Both the position numbers and the translations under genes were made by a program. From contig OY253671.1 of the NCBI GenBank assembly GCA_958009085.1, positions 1,054,001 to 1,118,000 on the forward strand: a DNA stretch of 64,000 nucleotides, read 5' to 3'. Position 1 is the stretch's first letter; every line of letters starts with the position of its first letter. Positions 46,687-59,400 of this stretch are shown here, in pieces. The notes under the pieces were generated by a model. That model was given only the letters and a program-made list of their open reading frames with translations, ran no database searches and was not told where the DNA came from. Origin of the DNA: Protoeuglena noctilucae (Eukaryota > Chlorophyta > Pedinophyceae > Marsupiomonadales > Marsupiomonadaceae).

Positions 46687-48045
46687 AAGGGGACCACCGC
46701 CCGGCTGACGTGGCCCTGATGCTCTTAGCTGCTCCAGCGCTCCCCTGCCCCCTCCTTCGCTAGAGCTGGGCCACTACCACCGGGTTAGACCTTCCTTGCG
46801 TCCCTCGCGCTAAGACGGCATTAGCAGCTTCGTTTGGCCGGGGTGCACCACCCCACAGCGCCTTTTCCCCGCCCCAGCATGAGGCGTTGTCTTACCTGGC
46901 CGCACAGGCCTCCCAGCGTTTGCTCACAAGCCCTAGTATTGTGCTGCGGCGCGGCTCCTTTCCGCGAGCTGCGGGACTACGCAGCCGCGCCCTCCCTTCT
47001 TCCCAGTTGCCTCTCGCCCGCGCCGTCGCGGCGGGAGGCGTGTCATGGGCCTAGCGCCCAATCCCCGTAGTGTCGCATCGCCGTCCAGGGCAGCCCTGCC
47101 CTTGACGACGCGTAGCGTGCTTGCCTTGGCGGCACGTAGCGCACGCATCTGGCGTGCGCCAGGGGCCCGTCGCCTGGCTGGTGGGCCAGGCCCGCGGAGG
47201 CGCCCTGCTTTATGGCGCCCATTTCACTCGCCCGTTTCCTCTTCCGAGCGCACAGTGCGCTTTCGACTAGACGCGGGCAGCCTCACGCGGGCGCCCACCC
47301 TGCTGCGAGCCCCCTTTCAGCTGCACTCCCTACCTTAGGGGGCCTCCGTCTCCGCCCCGCGCCATGCGGCGCTCTGCCCATCGCGCGGCGGCTCCTTTCG
47401 CCGCGGCTGCTTTGTTCAGTTCCGATCTTAGCCGGACGCAGCCGTTGGCGCGGGGGCGATTCCTCGGCCCAATCGTTCCGTCCCGTAGTCTGTTCCGGCT
47501 TCGAGCTGCCGAGCCGAGGAGTGAGCTCGCCGTTCTGTTCCAGATCTTCCCAGCTGCTCGCCCAGCTGCTGCGGATGTAGCCCAGGCTTGTCTGCTGTGC
47601 CGCGCGCGGCAACGTGCGGCGTTGTTGCCTGTTGAATCACAGTTCTTGTGGCTAGAGAAAGGCGTGGAGGGGACAAGAGGTCCCCTGGACACTCGTCCAT
47701 GAGCAGCCTGGGAAGAGTTGAGGAACGCTGGCGGCAACGTGTTTCTGTCATGGAGTCAGGGGCTCTACGGGCCGCCTGAAGGGGACAGCGATAATTGCCC
47801 ATTAAGGGAGTCGTCCTCCAGCTACGCACATCCGAGGTCTCGGCTTAGATGGTGTGCTTCCCCGGCCTCTAGGGCAAGTTTGGCAGCCGCGCACCTGCTG
47901 CGCCGATGGGTGAACGAAATTGGTAATCGACACACAAAAGTGCGCGTAGGTGTTGCGATCCGCTGCGAAGACGTCCTCCTTCGCAGGTCAGCAGTGCCGG
48001 TCCTTGCGGCTCGCCACCGCGGAGCCCGGGATTATCTTACGCACC
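46687..48045. promoter_or_regulatory. Long interval between AP2 genes 1 and 2
   Basis: 1.36 kb without a recognisable gene. The + strand is pyrimidine-rich, with many CTCCC and CGCC runs, and open frames exist on both strands (for example 47364-47702 + and 47330-47737 -) but none shows a domain, helix pattern or splice logic. A long promoter or 5' untranslated region of AP2 gene 2 is the simplest reading. Confidence 0.4.
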
Positions 48046-49553
48046 ATGACGAAAGCAAAGGGCCAAGCGATTTCGGGTGAGGCGGCTGTGCGGCAGCGAG
48101 GTCGCCCGCGGCCCGCCAAGGCCAGTCGAACTCGTCGCATCCCCACCCCCGCCCCCAGAGCCCCCAGAGCGACAGCCCAGCGGGGGCATCGTCAGGGAGT
48201 CCAGGGCAGCGACGCGTCGGCCCCGGCTAACGCAGAACGCCAGGTCTCTCAGTGGTGCGACGGTGGTGCAAAGCGGCAGGGCCGTGCCCGGCATGCAGCC
48301 GCCGCAACATCACATTTGGAAGCCCCCACCCGCCCACAGACGCACTGGCATTTGTGGCATTCGAGGGCATCGACAAGGAGTCCCAGCGTCGGCGCCCGAG
48401 TTCCGTCTATCGAGGCGTGACGCGCCACCGCCGGACGGGCCGCTGGGAGGCCCACATCCGCGTCAAGATGCCAGAGGCTCCCCGCGGCCGCCAGATATAC
48501 CTGGGCGGGTTCGAGAAGGAGGACCTCGCAGCCGAGGCATGTGAGCGGCTGCTGTGCTGGGACAGCTTTGCGATAGCCTCGCTGCGTGCGGCAGGCTGCA
48601 TGACCGGAATGCTGCTCATTCCGTTCAGATGACGCTGCGATGCTGTGCTATCGCGGCCCCTCGGCGGAAATCAACTTCAACCGCAAGCTCTACAGCGACC
48701 TCGTCCCGCACCTCCACGCGCTCGGGGACTTCCAGGACGTCGTCCGCTGCATCCGGGGGTGAGAACGTGCTGCCGTGAGACGAGCATGCCCATGTCGTCC
48801 ACGGGGCACCCACATAGTTGCAAGGCCCCAGGTACATTCCCGAGCACTTTGTATCTGTGACGGCGTGCGAGACGCCTCTCGCAGGGCCGCACCCAAGGGG
48901 AGCCCAGCCGCCAAGCTCGCCACCGCCGCACAGCTCGCCGCCGCCGCGCATGCGACCGCGCGTCACCGCGTCGAGGACGGCGAGGCGTCCCTGAACTACC
49001 CCGGCCAGGACGCCCTCGGTGTCATCTCGCCAATCACCGTGCCCGCCACCGGGGCCGCGCCTGGCGTTTCGGGACCCCAGGCGACCCACAACCCGCAAGT
49101 GCGACCATGGGAAGCCCCGGCGTCCGCGCCGCTGCGTGGGGACGCCATCGACAGCGCGGGCCTCGGCAGCGGCGCGCTGGGGTGCTTGGGATTGGTTGCT
49201 GCCAGTCCCGACGACCCCACCCCTGCGGGCGCCGCGCCACCCGCTGTAGACAGGCCGCACGACGCCACGCCATGCGGCGTGATCTCCGCCGAGGGCATCA
49301 GGCTGCTGGCGGAGGCGGGGGGCTTTGGCGTTTTTGCCGTCCCGCACGACGACGACGCCGGGGGCCTGGCGCGCGCGGAGCCTTGCCTCCCGGATGCGCC
49401 GCAGGCAAGTGCAGGCCGCACTGCACGCGGTGATGGCACGGGAAGGGAGCACTCGTCCATCTTTGATGAAGCTTCCCTTCGCACCCGTTGCAGGCCGGCG
49501 CTGGGCCCTGCACGCTCGCATCGCTCATGGGGATGGAGTTCTCCGGCCACTAG
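48046..49553 (+). CDS. AP2-domain transcription factor 2
   Basis: Exon 1 is 48046-48076 (MTKAKGQAIS) and joins in phase at 48340 to DALAFVAFEGIDKESQRRR. The AP2 domain follows: SSVYRGVTRHRRTGRWEAH, RGRQIYLGGFEKEDLAAEA, intron, YDDAAMLCYRGPSAEINF. Unlike its neighbours it has no intron before RWEAH. The helix FQDVVRCIRG precedes a phase-2 splice into an Ala/Pro-rich C-terminus (LAEAGGFGVFAVPHDDDAG). The exon ends DAPQ at 49404 before a GC donor (CAG/GCAAGT), and the last exon AGAGPCTLASLMGMEFSGH stops at 49551-49553. One AP2 domain only. A nuclear DNA-binding regulator is expected; target genes are unknown. Confidence 0.85.
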
Positions 49554-50497
49554 ACGTTGCACTTGCTGCGCAGCCACCCCGTAGGTGCGCGCGCGTCCAT
49601 GGTAGTCGCTGACGGCTTGAGCTGCATGCATTGTGCCATGCCCCGTACCAGCGTTGCGATGTCGCGCGCGAGCGAGCCGCGGTCCACGCGCCGCACAGCG
49701 CAGACATGCAGTGCAAGCGCTAGAATGCTCGGAGTAGATGGCATCGCGGAGCCTTTGGTTGTTGAGCCGTCGCGCATATGCCGCTGGCGCTGAAGTCTAG
49801 TCTGCCTCGCGGGGCGGGGAGATCCGGAGGGATCCGACGCTGCCAGAAGCACCCTTTCTTTTTTCACAAACCCGTCGCGGCTCCCGGCGTCCCCACTTCC
49901 CTCCCGACAGGCCCGCGTCCCCGTCCCCTCATGGCCGCGACAAGCCCGCGACAAGCCCTTCGAGGTGACGACATTTCCGTCAACGTAGCCACCACGGCAC
50001 GTCGGCTCCCCGATGGTCGGCTGGCGGCCCAGTGCGCCGTCCTCGCGGGGGCAGCTGCAGCTCGGCAGCTCTGGCCGCTCCTGCACCATCTGCCTCGCTG
50101 GAGGGCGTTCGATCGTTTCTTTGAGAGAGTCGTCGCTGAGATGCCCGGCGAAACAGGCCGGTGTCCACTGCGTGCGCTGCAAGTCCGGTCCGGATTTCTG
50201 CTCGTCAACCGCGCGCCCCACGCCCAGGATCGTGCCCCTATTTGGCGGCCGTCCACCGCTCGCGCCATCGTTTTAGATGACCACGTCGCGCGTCGAAGGA
50301 GGGGCGGATCGCGGCTGGCAGCCGCCTGCCGCATGCCATTGCTGTCCCTGGCCAGCCCGCGCGGGGCGCTGCGCCGCTGGGATCGGGGTCCTGTTGCCTC
50401 ATCGAGGTCAAGATCATGCCATCAACAGCTCAGCAGGAAAGGGATCGTCCTCGCATCCTCCGGGCGATGGAGGGACCTTCGCCACCGCGCCCGCAGG
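49554..50497. promoter_or_regulatory. Interval between AP2 genes 2 and 3
   Basis: About 940 bases with no gene I can support. A minus-strand open frame of 223 codons and several + frames overlap without any motif. It should hold the 3' end of AP2 gene 2 and the promoter of AP2 gene 3. Confidence 0.35.
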
Positions 50498-53400
50498 GGA
50501 TGACAGCGCGGAGAGCTCGTCGGAGAAGCTCAACCTGAGGCCTCTGAGGTGACATAATCAGGACCACTCTGTCACGCGTCCCTCGCGCTTCGAGGACGCG
50601 GGGCGTGCGGGCACGGGCAAAGGGCGCCTGCGCATCACGCCCGTGCCCTCTCCGCCGCAACAGGAACTCGGAAGCGGTCGCGGATTCAACGGACCTCGAC
50701 GATGGCGGTCCGGGAATCGATGAGCAAGGCGAGGCGGCTGGATCGCGGCTCTCCGAGTGCGGCCGGGTCCCAACCGCCCCCTGTGACACCTGTCGCGCCT
50801 CCCTCGCTGCAGGCTCTGCCGCGCGCGGGGCGCAGTGGCCAAACGGACACGCGCCGGTGGAGCTGCAGGACGCCACAAGAGGCCCCGCCGCTTCCCAGCG
50901 CCGATGCAAGGCCAAAGGGGCGGGGGGCGGGACGTGCTCTGAGAAGCGAGGTGATGACGGGCGGGAGTGGGAGCCAGCATCGGCGCGCGCGGTGTGCATG
51001 TGGAGCACGAACCCCGAGACGGCGTTCGGACATGGATTCTCGGGCATGAGTCTTGGCGTGGCTTGTGCCGAGGATGCACCCCGTCGCTCATCTGCACTTG
51101 CACAGGCCAGTCACGGGGCGGCGCGAAGGCAGACCTCGCGGACAAGAACGCGGGGAGGAAGAAGCCGAGCTCCGGATTCAAGGGGGTCACGAGGCACCGG
51201 CGGTCGGGTGCGGAGCTGCGATGCGAATGCAAGGCTCCAGAACGTGGCATGCGTGAACGCCTGAGCAGTAAGGGCTGGGAGTGCAGGGACGCTTGCGTTG
51301 CGCTTCTTTGCAGGTCGCTGGGAGGCTCACATCTGGATCAAGGCCCTCGGGCGCCAGGTGTACCTGGGGGGCTTTGAGAACGAGGAGCTGGCGGCCGAGG
51401 CATACGACGTTGCTGTCCTGCATTCCAAGGGCTGGTGCGCGGACACGAACTTCGACAAGGCGCGCTATCGGGACCTCTTCCCCGTGGTCGAAGACATGGA
51501 CTTCCAGGAGGTGGTGCATCTCATCCGCAAGTGAGCCGTGCCAGTCGCGTGTGAAGCGTGCCGGGCGAGGAGTGAGACCTGGCCTGCCGCACTGCGCGCC
51601 GTGACTGCAATAGTCTGATCACTGTCGTCGTCGCGGCGCAGGTCGGGGGACACCAAGAACAAGACCCTGACGAGCGAGGTGCGGGGGGCATGTCAGCGCT
51701 CCACGACTGACGGTGGCTACGGGTGGGAGTGGGGTCCCAGGGGGCCGGGAGCTGCCAATACGGCCCTGCCAAACGCCTACGCCCCCAGCTACGAGGTAAC
51801 TCGCAGCTCTGTTCCCGCGCCTGTCTGAGCACCTCGCACCGCACACCTGTCGTCCGCTCAGCTTGTGCGTGGGGGTGCGGACGTGTTTCAGGACTCGATG
51901 GGTCTGTGTTTCACAGGTGGCGAAGGTCCAGGGCTACGGAATGCCTGCCCTCGGCCCGGGCCCTGCAAGCGCCCCCATCGCAGGCGCTCCCATGCTGGAC
52001 GGTCGGCAGGCGGCGCACGTGGACGCCGACGCGTACCAGTGGTCCAGGAACGCGGATGCGATGGTGAGAAGACGAGGTGCTGCCTCACTCGCCCGTCATG
52101 ATCGCCGGCACAGTCGGCCTGCGTGCGTGCAGCACAGGCAATGGGGCGAGAGCTTTAGAGCAGCGAGCCAGCGATCATGTCAGATGACGTGAATGTAACG
52201 CAGCGACGAAGCGATGGCCATCTCTCTCTCCCTCCCCAGTCGCTCCCGCCCGACCGCATGCCAGGCCAGGCGATGTGGGCAGCTGCCCCGTCGGAGCCGC
52301 CCCTGGCACGCCGCGCGCCCCGTCACATGTCCTTCGACAGCGTCGCGACGAATGCGCAAGACTCCCCGGTGTCGTACCAGGCGAGAGCCGTGTGACGAGG
52401 CACAGCAGCGTTTGCCAGGCGCGGCACCGGAGGCGCGGCGGTGCGCATGCGTGCGTGCAGCCCAGTGCCCGACCTGCCCCGTCGCACGCAGAAGATGCAG
52501 GACTGGGCGGGCGGTGGACTGCGCCCCGTTTGGCCTGTCCGGCGGCACTCGGGCCCCGTAAGGGACGCCTCGGCATATGCCACCCTGGGCGGTGCTGGTC
52601 AGGTGATGCCTGATTGGCAGGAGGAGATGAGAGGGACTGTTAGGTTTACATATGTGATTCAGTGTGATCTTAGGATGACGGGGTGCGCTTTTCGTGGCGT
52701 CCGTTCGGTCAGAGGTGCACCGCCTCGCCTTTCTGGTTGTGACTTGCAGGACGCATGGCGCATGGCCGACGGGGTGGCGGCGCGGGAAACGCGGCACCCG
52801 ATGGCGTACACCGTCGACTGCGCTGCGATTGAGGCCGACGGCGCCGCCAACGCCGACGGGCCTGTCGCGGCGAGCTTTGGGCGGAGGGGGCTGTGGTGCC
52901 AGGGCCGGCCGGGGTCAGAGTACTGCCCGCTCCCCGAGGGGCGCCCGTTCGCGAGCGGGTGCTGGGACGCGCGCATGGACGGCTGCCGAGCGCGGGCGCC
53001 CGACCACCGGGGCTGGAAGAGCGACGGGGCGACGGCCGGGGTCGGGTCGATGGACGGCGCGTCGACGTGCGTACTGACGCCGCCCGCCACCTCGCGGCCC
53101 TGTCCGACGCTGTCCGTCAGCATCACTCCGGAGACCCTGCTGTCCCCCATCCTGGACGCCCCGAGCCTCTGGAGCCCGCATGGCGCCCACCCGGGCTGCG
53201 AGCTGCTGCAGGACGCCAGGGTGTACGGCACTGAGGTGCGCCTGCCGCGCGCGTGCACGCGATCTCCGACAACCTGGACGCTCGATCGATGCTGCGAGCG
53301 CCGGGGGCCTTGCATTGCACACTGCGGCCCAATCGTGCTGCATGGCCGGCGTGCAAGGCCCGGCGTTCCTCTTGCAGTTCCCTTCGCCTTGTTCCGTGAT

Positions 53401-53763
53401 AAGAGATCTTCGTGAACGACCACACTCGATGCTGTTCCATAGATACGCCTTCGTCGCCGCAGGGCATGGACCCGTTCGCTGCAGCCACCTGCTCGCCCCT
53501 GACCAAGGACGCGGGTATGCCCCATGCGCCGTCCTGGAGCACGCTGGACGCAGCGCGCGGTGAGTCTGCCGCCTCAGGTCTTCAGCTGTCGCCTGTGTGT
53601 GTCGGCTGCCTTCATGTGAGGATGGCAATGACACGTGTTGACCTGCGCCTGCGTGTTGCTCGCAGCGCCAGGGTCGGGTGGGGATGCCAGTGCCGCCCCC
53701 GGCGGGGACGACGTTTCGCTGATGGTTGACGCCGCCATGGAGGGCGGCAGACAGGGGCTGTGA
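50498..53763 (+). CDS. AP2-domain transcription factor 3
   Basis: The AP2 domain is certain: KNAGRKKPSSGFKGVTRHRR SG, intron, RWEAHIWIKALGRQVYLGG FENEELAAEAYDVAVLHSKG W, here with no intron at EAYD, then FQEVVHLIRK. A phase-2 splice gives SGDTKNKTLTSE, NAYAPSYE, VQGYGMPALGPGPASAP and QDSPVSYQ. A GC donor at 52381 (CAG/GCGAGA) joins in phase to DAWRMADGVAARETRH at 52750. A C-terminal region (PTLSVSITPETLLSPILDAP) and a last exon ending DAAMEGGRQGL follow, stop 53761-53763. The 5' end is unresolved: a candidate exon DDSAESSSEKLNLRPLR lies at about 50498-50548, but its phase does not fit the next acceptor. It sits third in a same-strand row with AP2 genes 1 and 2. Confidence 0.8.
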
Positions 53764-54487
53764 GGGCGCAGCTGACGCCGAGCAGCGCTGGGACATCGAT
53801 GAGAGGAGACGCGGAGTGCGGTCGGGTGGTGGACCGCATTGGTGGGCTGCATTGGACCGCAGGCATCTTCACATGAGCCATGGAGGCTTTGCATTCCTGC
53901 CTCGCTTCCATTCACAAGCTATCCCGCACAAGCTATTTCACCAATTCGTTCCCGCACCCTTCACAACAACCACGCTACCTTGTGTCGACAGCACACGGAC
54001 GGGCCGACCCGCAAGCAGCGTGCTGCGGTGAGAGCAGAGTTCGCCTGCCCCAGCCCTTTGCAACTTGGATGCCGCTCGCATCGATTCTTTTGCCCTCGAG
54101 CATTCCTGGGCCCTTGCCTGCCCCATTCCACCCTCGCGGCTGCCTTGCTGCATGAATAGTCCCCATGCTTGCCACGGGTGGGGACGCTAGCGGCGCAAGA
54201 TTTATCCACGTTCGCCATTCCTATCTCACGAAGCTATTTCGTCCACTTTCCTCCCAACTGTCCCCGTATGTTCCGGCCTATGTCTAGCCTTGCGCCTTTC
54301 CTTGCGCACCAGCACTCCAGCTGACGGAGCCGAGTCCGTCAGCACCACTTCTGTTCCGCATTTCACTTGAAGCAACAAGCGCTACCCTCACCGCTACCCT
54401 CGGCAAATGCTGGTCTGCATTGCGCTCGAAACCGAGCCGCCCAACACCGCCCGACACACATGTGGCTCATAGCGTGGGTGCATCGCA
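53764..54487. other. Convergent 3' region after AP2 gene 3
   Basis: About 720 bases between convergent stops, lower in GC than the surroundings. The decamer AAGCTATTTC occurs near 53930 and again near 54230. No gene recognised. Confidence 0.4.
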
Positions 54488-56099
54488 TCAGCCCCGGGGC
54501 ACAAGGTAGTCCGCGAGGGCCTCCGCGTGCCGCGCTGCGACGCTCGGGCAGAACCGCGCCAGTTCGTCAATGAGGGACGCGCAGCTTTTCAGCAGCTGCC
54601 GCAACGGCGCCCGGCCCCCGCCCATCGGCACGCCCCGCGCGACGTCGTTGCCACGCCGCCGCGGCGCGTACTTGACCACGTCCGCCAGCAGCGTCTGCCG
54701 CGCCGCCTCCAGCACCTTGCCGTGGTGGTCCACCCACGCCCGGGTGGAGCACGAGGCGGCCATGAGCGTCACCGAGCGGCCCAGCAACGTCACGTTGCCG
54801 CCGACGTAGAAGTCCCACGGGTCCCGCGGGCCCGCCGCTTCCCCCAAGGGCAGCTCGAACGATCGCCCCGCCACATCTGCGGCAGGCGCAGTTGGGCAGC
54901 CGTCAGCACAGGCAGTTTTGGCAGCAACGCGAGGCCAGCGCGTCATCCGCTGCGGCCTCAAAGCGCAGTGCAGGTTCACTGCAGACCCGGTGCCCTCACC
55001 GGTGAATGCCCCGACTCTCCCTGACCCCATGTCATACGCAACCCGCAGCTTGCGCCGCCTCAGGCCGGCGTTCACGTGCTCCCCGTTGTCGAGAAACACC
55101 CCCAGGGAATCCTGGTTCTCCTCTGCAGGTGCCGATCCAGGGAAGGCGCGAGTTGCACGTGGACGGTGCTCAGTTACGCAGGCTCACACCGGCCTCAGGC
55201 GCGGTGACGAGACAAGGCTGCCTACGCACGCACCGTCCCACCACGACTCGAAGTCCAGACCTGTCGTGGACGCGACCGCGCGCGTCCGCGTCGCCGTCTC
55301 CCCGAACAAGTCGACCGCCGTGAGACGGGGCACCTGCGGCGGGGCGAGGGCGCAGCGCGTCTCACAGTTGCGCTCCGAGCGAGCCGAAGACGCTTCCGAC
55401 GCACCCTGATGCACACACCTGGGCTGAGGGAAGAAGCTGAATCATTCGGTCCTTCCCCGCAAACTCCTCGGCAATCCACCGGTTGAGCGCGAAGTCGTAG
55501 ATGGGCGTCGCCGGGGCAGGGTACCCCGCCAGGCGCATGCATGTCCGCGGCGGGGCGTCCCGAGGCGGCGGGGGCTTGGAGGCGTTTTGGTCGCGGAGTC
55601 TGGAGACAGGGTCGGACTCGGCGGGCCCGTCAGGCCCCACGGGAACAAAGGCTCGCCTGTATTGTATTGTCACACAGGTATAGAATCACGCGCAGCAGCG
55701 TCGGGCCGCACCTTTGCACGAGGGCCAAGAAACGGTCGTCGAGCGGGTGCCGGTCCAAAATCTCCTTGGTCACGCGGTTCACGTAGCGCGCGGCGCCAGT
55801 CTCGTCACGCGTCGCTTCCCAGGGGTACTCCACTTTGACCAACGCCGCCTCTCGTGCGACTGCGCGCGGGAGGGTGCCAGCGCTGAAGGCATGCATGTGC
55901 GCTCCCCGAAGTGGCCGCCGGTTACCGCCCAGGAATGCACGACGAGACGGTATGCAAGATGACCATGTGTCTCACCTGCCAAGAGGTAGAACTCCTGTCC
56001 CCGCTCAATATCGACGCCCAAATACCTCGCCATCTGAAGCACTGCTACAGGCGTCAGCGAGGCGCTGGAGATGGGCGCTGCGGCATCTGACATGCTCAT
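54488..56099 (-). CDS. WW-like plus DM10-like protein, possibly cilium-related
   Basis: Start ATG 56099 (MSMSDAAAPISSASLTP), with another in-frame ATG at 56168. Exon 1 (VLQMARYLGVDIERGQEFYL) joins in phase to a WW-like module (VKVEYPWEATRDE, AARYVNRVTKEILDRHPLDD). Further exons give YDFALNRWIAEEFAGKDRM, VPRLTAVDLFGETATRTR, DFESWWDG, LGVFLDNGEHVNAGL RRRKLRVAYDMGSGRVGAF and RDPWDFYVGGNVTLLGR SVTLM. The last pieces, an RVxYxxxxxxV strand pair followed by DxxVGxxVxLLGR, resemble the DM10 module of EFHC/Rib72-type ciliary proteins, and the N-terminal helix plus WW recalls CEP164-type proteins. Both resemblances are weak and by eye. The stop is at 54488-54490. All introns close in phase. Confidence 0.55.
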
Positions 56100-56408
56100 C
56101 TCCGTCCTTGCAAGACTCCCTTCCCGCGGTGTCGCTGTGCCGCTCATCCGAAGCTCCGGCGCGACCATCGTGTCGCTTGCGTACTTTTACGGAGAGAAAA
56201 TCCCACCGACCAGGGTCTCACGATACCAGGAGCATGCCAGACATGCAAGTGAAAAAAAGCTTTCTCTCTTGCCACTCAGGGACAGCTTTCCAGTGAGGAT
56301 TCAAGCAGCTAAAGATGGGTAGGTTACGTGTGCTAGTAAGGAGGGCAATGGTCGCCAACTGCGGGCCAACTCATGCAAGATATGCCGGTGTCCAGCAGGC
56401 ACGCGGTT
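56100..56408. other. Spacer between two minus-strand genes
   Basis: 309 bases between the PDE stop and the upstream ATG of the next minus-strand gene. An A-rich run (GAAAAAAAGC) lies near 56252. It should include the PDE 3' end and the promoter of the WW-like gene. Confidence 0.4.
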
Positions 56409-59400
56409 CTACAGCGCTGGCAGCTTGGCCATGAACCCCTCCTCCCTGCTGTGCATTGCCGGCTCTACCTGCTGGTCGGCAGCGACCGCCTCGGTAGCCC
56501 AGAGCGCGTAGTTCTGGGCCACCGAGCCCAGCACTGGCGCCGTGCATGGCAACACGTCGGCAACCCGAGCGAAGAGCGGCGCGACGACGTGCTCGAGGAA
56601 GTTGAGCTGTGACACCGGGACGACGGCGGCCTCGCGGTCCATCCACGGCGTCACGGGTAGCCCGAGGTGACGCTCGAGGTCTCCCTGCGCGCCACGGCGG
56701 GTTGATTTGTGGCTACAGCATGCTCGCGTGATGCTCAGCCGCCACTGGTCCCGTTCTGCCCCGTGTCGCACCTGGTCAAAAAACTCATCCATCACGCGGC
56801 CCGCCCATTGTTGAGCATGCTCCCAGGGCTTGGCAGCACTTCCCAGGTCCGCGAAATGCAGCACGGTGGCGTGTATGAGCAGCCGCTCCTCCGTCACGTC
56901 AAACGCCGGGTCCGCCGCCCCCGACTCCGACGCGTGGTGCGCCCTCGCCCTCATGTCCTGCGCCAGCTCCTCCAGCGACGATATCATGCTGAAGTGACGC
57001 GCCATGTCCGTGTGCAGGATGCTGTGCGTGATGAACCGACGCATACGCTGGTACACCTTGCCCGGGAACCGCCCAAACACGTTGCATCCGGGCTGCTTGA
57101 ACGCCACCTGCGGGCGCGGGCCGGTGCGGAGCGCAGATCGTATCGCCACCGCTGCGCCACCCACGCACCCTCCCTCACCGCCGCCGCACATGCCTCGCCC
57201 CCGCTCGCGCTCCCGCCCCCGCCCCTGCCGCCACCACACCCGCCCCCGCCTACCTGGAACAGCGTCGACGCATGCATCGCCTCCTGCACCGACTCGTCGT
57301 TGTACAGCAGCGCCAAGTCGTCCCGGACCTGCACCAGAAACTGGTTGCTCACGCCCCGGTGCGCCACGTCGTGCGCCACCGCCGCCACCATCAGCGCGAA
57401 CCGCTCCCACGCCGCCAGCCCCTCCAGCTCCGCGCACGTCCTCAGCATCACGAACACTGCGGCGCACGCACAACCCCACGACCCAGTTCGCTTTGCGCCG
57501 ACGCAGCAGGGTGCCACCCCAGCGTGCTAGCCCCACCCCTGGGTGGTGGCTGCACAAAGCACGAAGGCACTGCCGTGCTGCTACCCCGCTCCCCGCCCTC
57601 GCCCCGCCCCTCGCCTGTGTGCGTCACGTCCACCGCGTGGAAGAAGTTGTGGTACGGGTTCGGCTCGTACCGGTCCCGGATCGCCAGCACAAAGTTGTAC
57701 AGCACCACCGGGTCCACCACCGCCTCCGCCGCCTCCTCGCCCGCCAGCCCCAGCCGCCGGAACATCTCCACCACCAGCACCGGCAGCCGCTCCTCCGGCT
57801 GACTCAGCGACTCCCACTCCAGCTCCTCCAGCCGCGCGTGCCCGCCCCGCGCGGTGGGGTCCCCGCCCTCCTGCGCCGCCACCCACGCCAGGCCCTCCTC
57901 CAGCTCGTCACGCCGAGCTTGCCACTCGCCCTCTCCCTCGCCCTCGTCCTCGCTCATGTGCGCCTCCTCCGATGCGAGCGCGTCCGGCCTGAGCGGCCCC
58001 TCCGCACGCATGCCGCCTAAGCCCGCGCTCTCGGCCGCCATGCGCACCTTGAAGATCTGACTCGCAGATAACCCGGCTTCCGAGCTGCGCAAGGAGCACC
58101 CCTCAAACTCCCGGGAGCCCTGGGGCGTGGGGCCATCCCGCGCCGACGTGCCCTGGGTGGGCGCCCCCTGTGCCGACAGGAAGAGCACCCAGTCCCGCAA
58201 CCGCCGCCGGTCCGCAGGCTCCACGTCGCCCGCCTGCATCATCTGCCGCACAACCTCCCAGCCGCCCATGGCCGTGGCATGGACCAGGCGCCCCACCAGC
58301 CGCTGCATCCGCTCCATGGCCGCCCCCGGCGTGAGCTCGTCCAAGCCCAGCTTGTCGCCCGCTGAGTGCGACCCCTCGGCGCCGCGACGGCCGCCCTGGG
58401 ATAGCTCCCCCGCGAGCTCCATCAGCCCACTGCGGGCGCTGCCCCCCCGGGCCGCCATGCGCACGACCTTGCGCGTCACCAGGCCCATGTCAGAGACGAA
58501 CCGGGAGCACGCGACCAGCCTCCGCAGGATGTCCTCGAGCGGAGCAAGCTTCTTGCGGACGCATCCGTAGAACCTCGCGACGCATGCCCCGCAGAGCACC
58601 ACTAGGAGCGTGCGGGCCCCAGCAGCCAGCAGCGCCTGCCGTCCCAGATGCGAGGCGAGGGCGCGCGCGAGCTCCGGGGCCGCACCCGGGGCGCCCGTGG
58701 CGACGACCCACCACTCCACGACGGCGTCGCGGGGTTGCGGGAGCGCCGCAGCGGCCACTGCCGCCCCTGCCACTTGGGACAGACTGGACGCGGCACTGAC
58801 GCCGGCCTGCCAGACGGACACGGCGCCCATGCTCACGATGAGGTAGACGCCGACGGTCGCCGCGGTACTCTCGGCCACCATCGCAGACTCGTCTGGGGCG
58901 GTCGCAGGGGCCCCCGTGCGCGCGGCCAAGTGGGGCTGGGCGACGAGGAGCAGGATCACGCGCTTGTAAATGGTGCTGACGATGCGCAGAGCCGAGGCCG
59001 CCGTGAGACCCGCCATGAGCATGGACAGGCAGGAGAGGGCCAGCGGGCCCGGCAGGGCGGGGTCGCCGGGGTGGGCGGTGCGGTCCCGGCGGGCGATGAG
59101 TGGCAGGAGCAGGCAGAGGTGGAGCGCGCACGTGGCCAGGAAGCTCACGGTGTCGAAGATGGCCGCCCGGGACCGCAGGCAAGCGACCCAGCACTGCGGC
59201 CCCGCCTCGACCTTGCGGGTACTCGACAGAAATGCCCACGAGTCCAGCAGTTGGACGGTCCCTGGAGGCACGGATAGCATCGATGGTCCAAGGCGCGCGG
59301 GCTCCGGGGCGAAGCGTGCAGAGAGGCGCCGCGGCTGCGCCACCCAGGGCTCACCGCACGCGGAGAGGAGCACTGCCGCCACGATGGCCCAGGGGACGCC

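Noticed and set aside
46687-48045. Candidate genes between AP2 genes 1 and 2
   Set aside because: Open frames occur on both strands at once, without motifs, helices or consistent splice sites.
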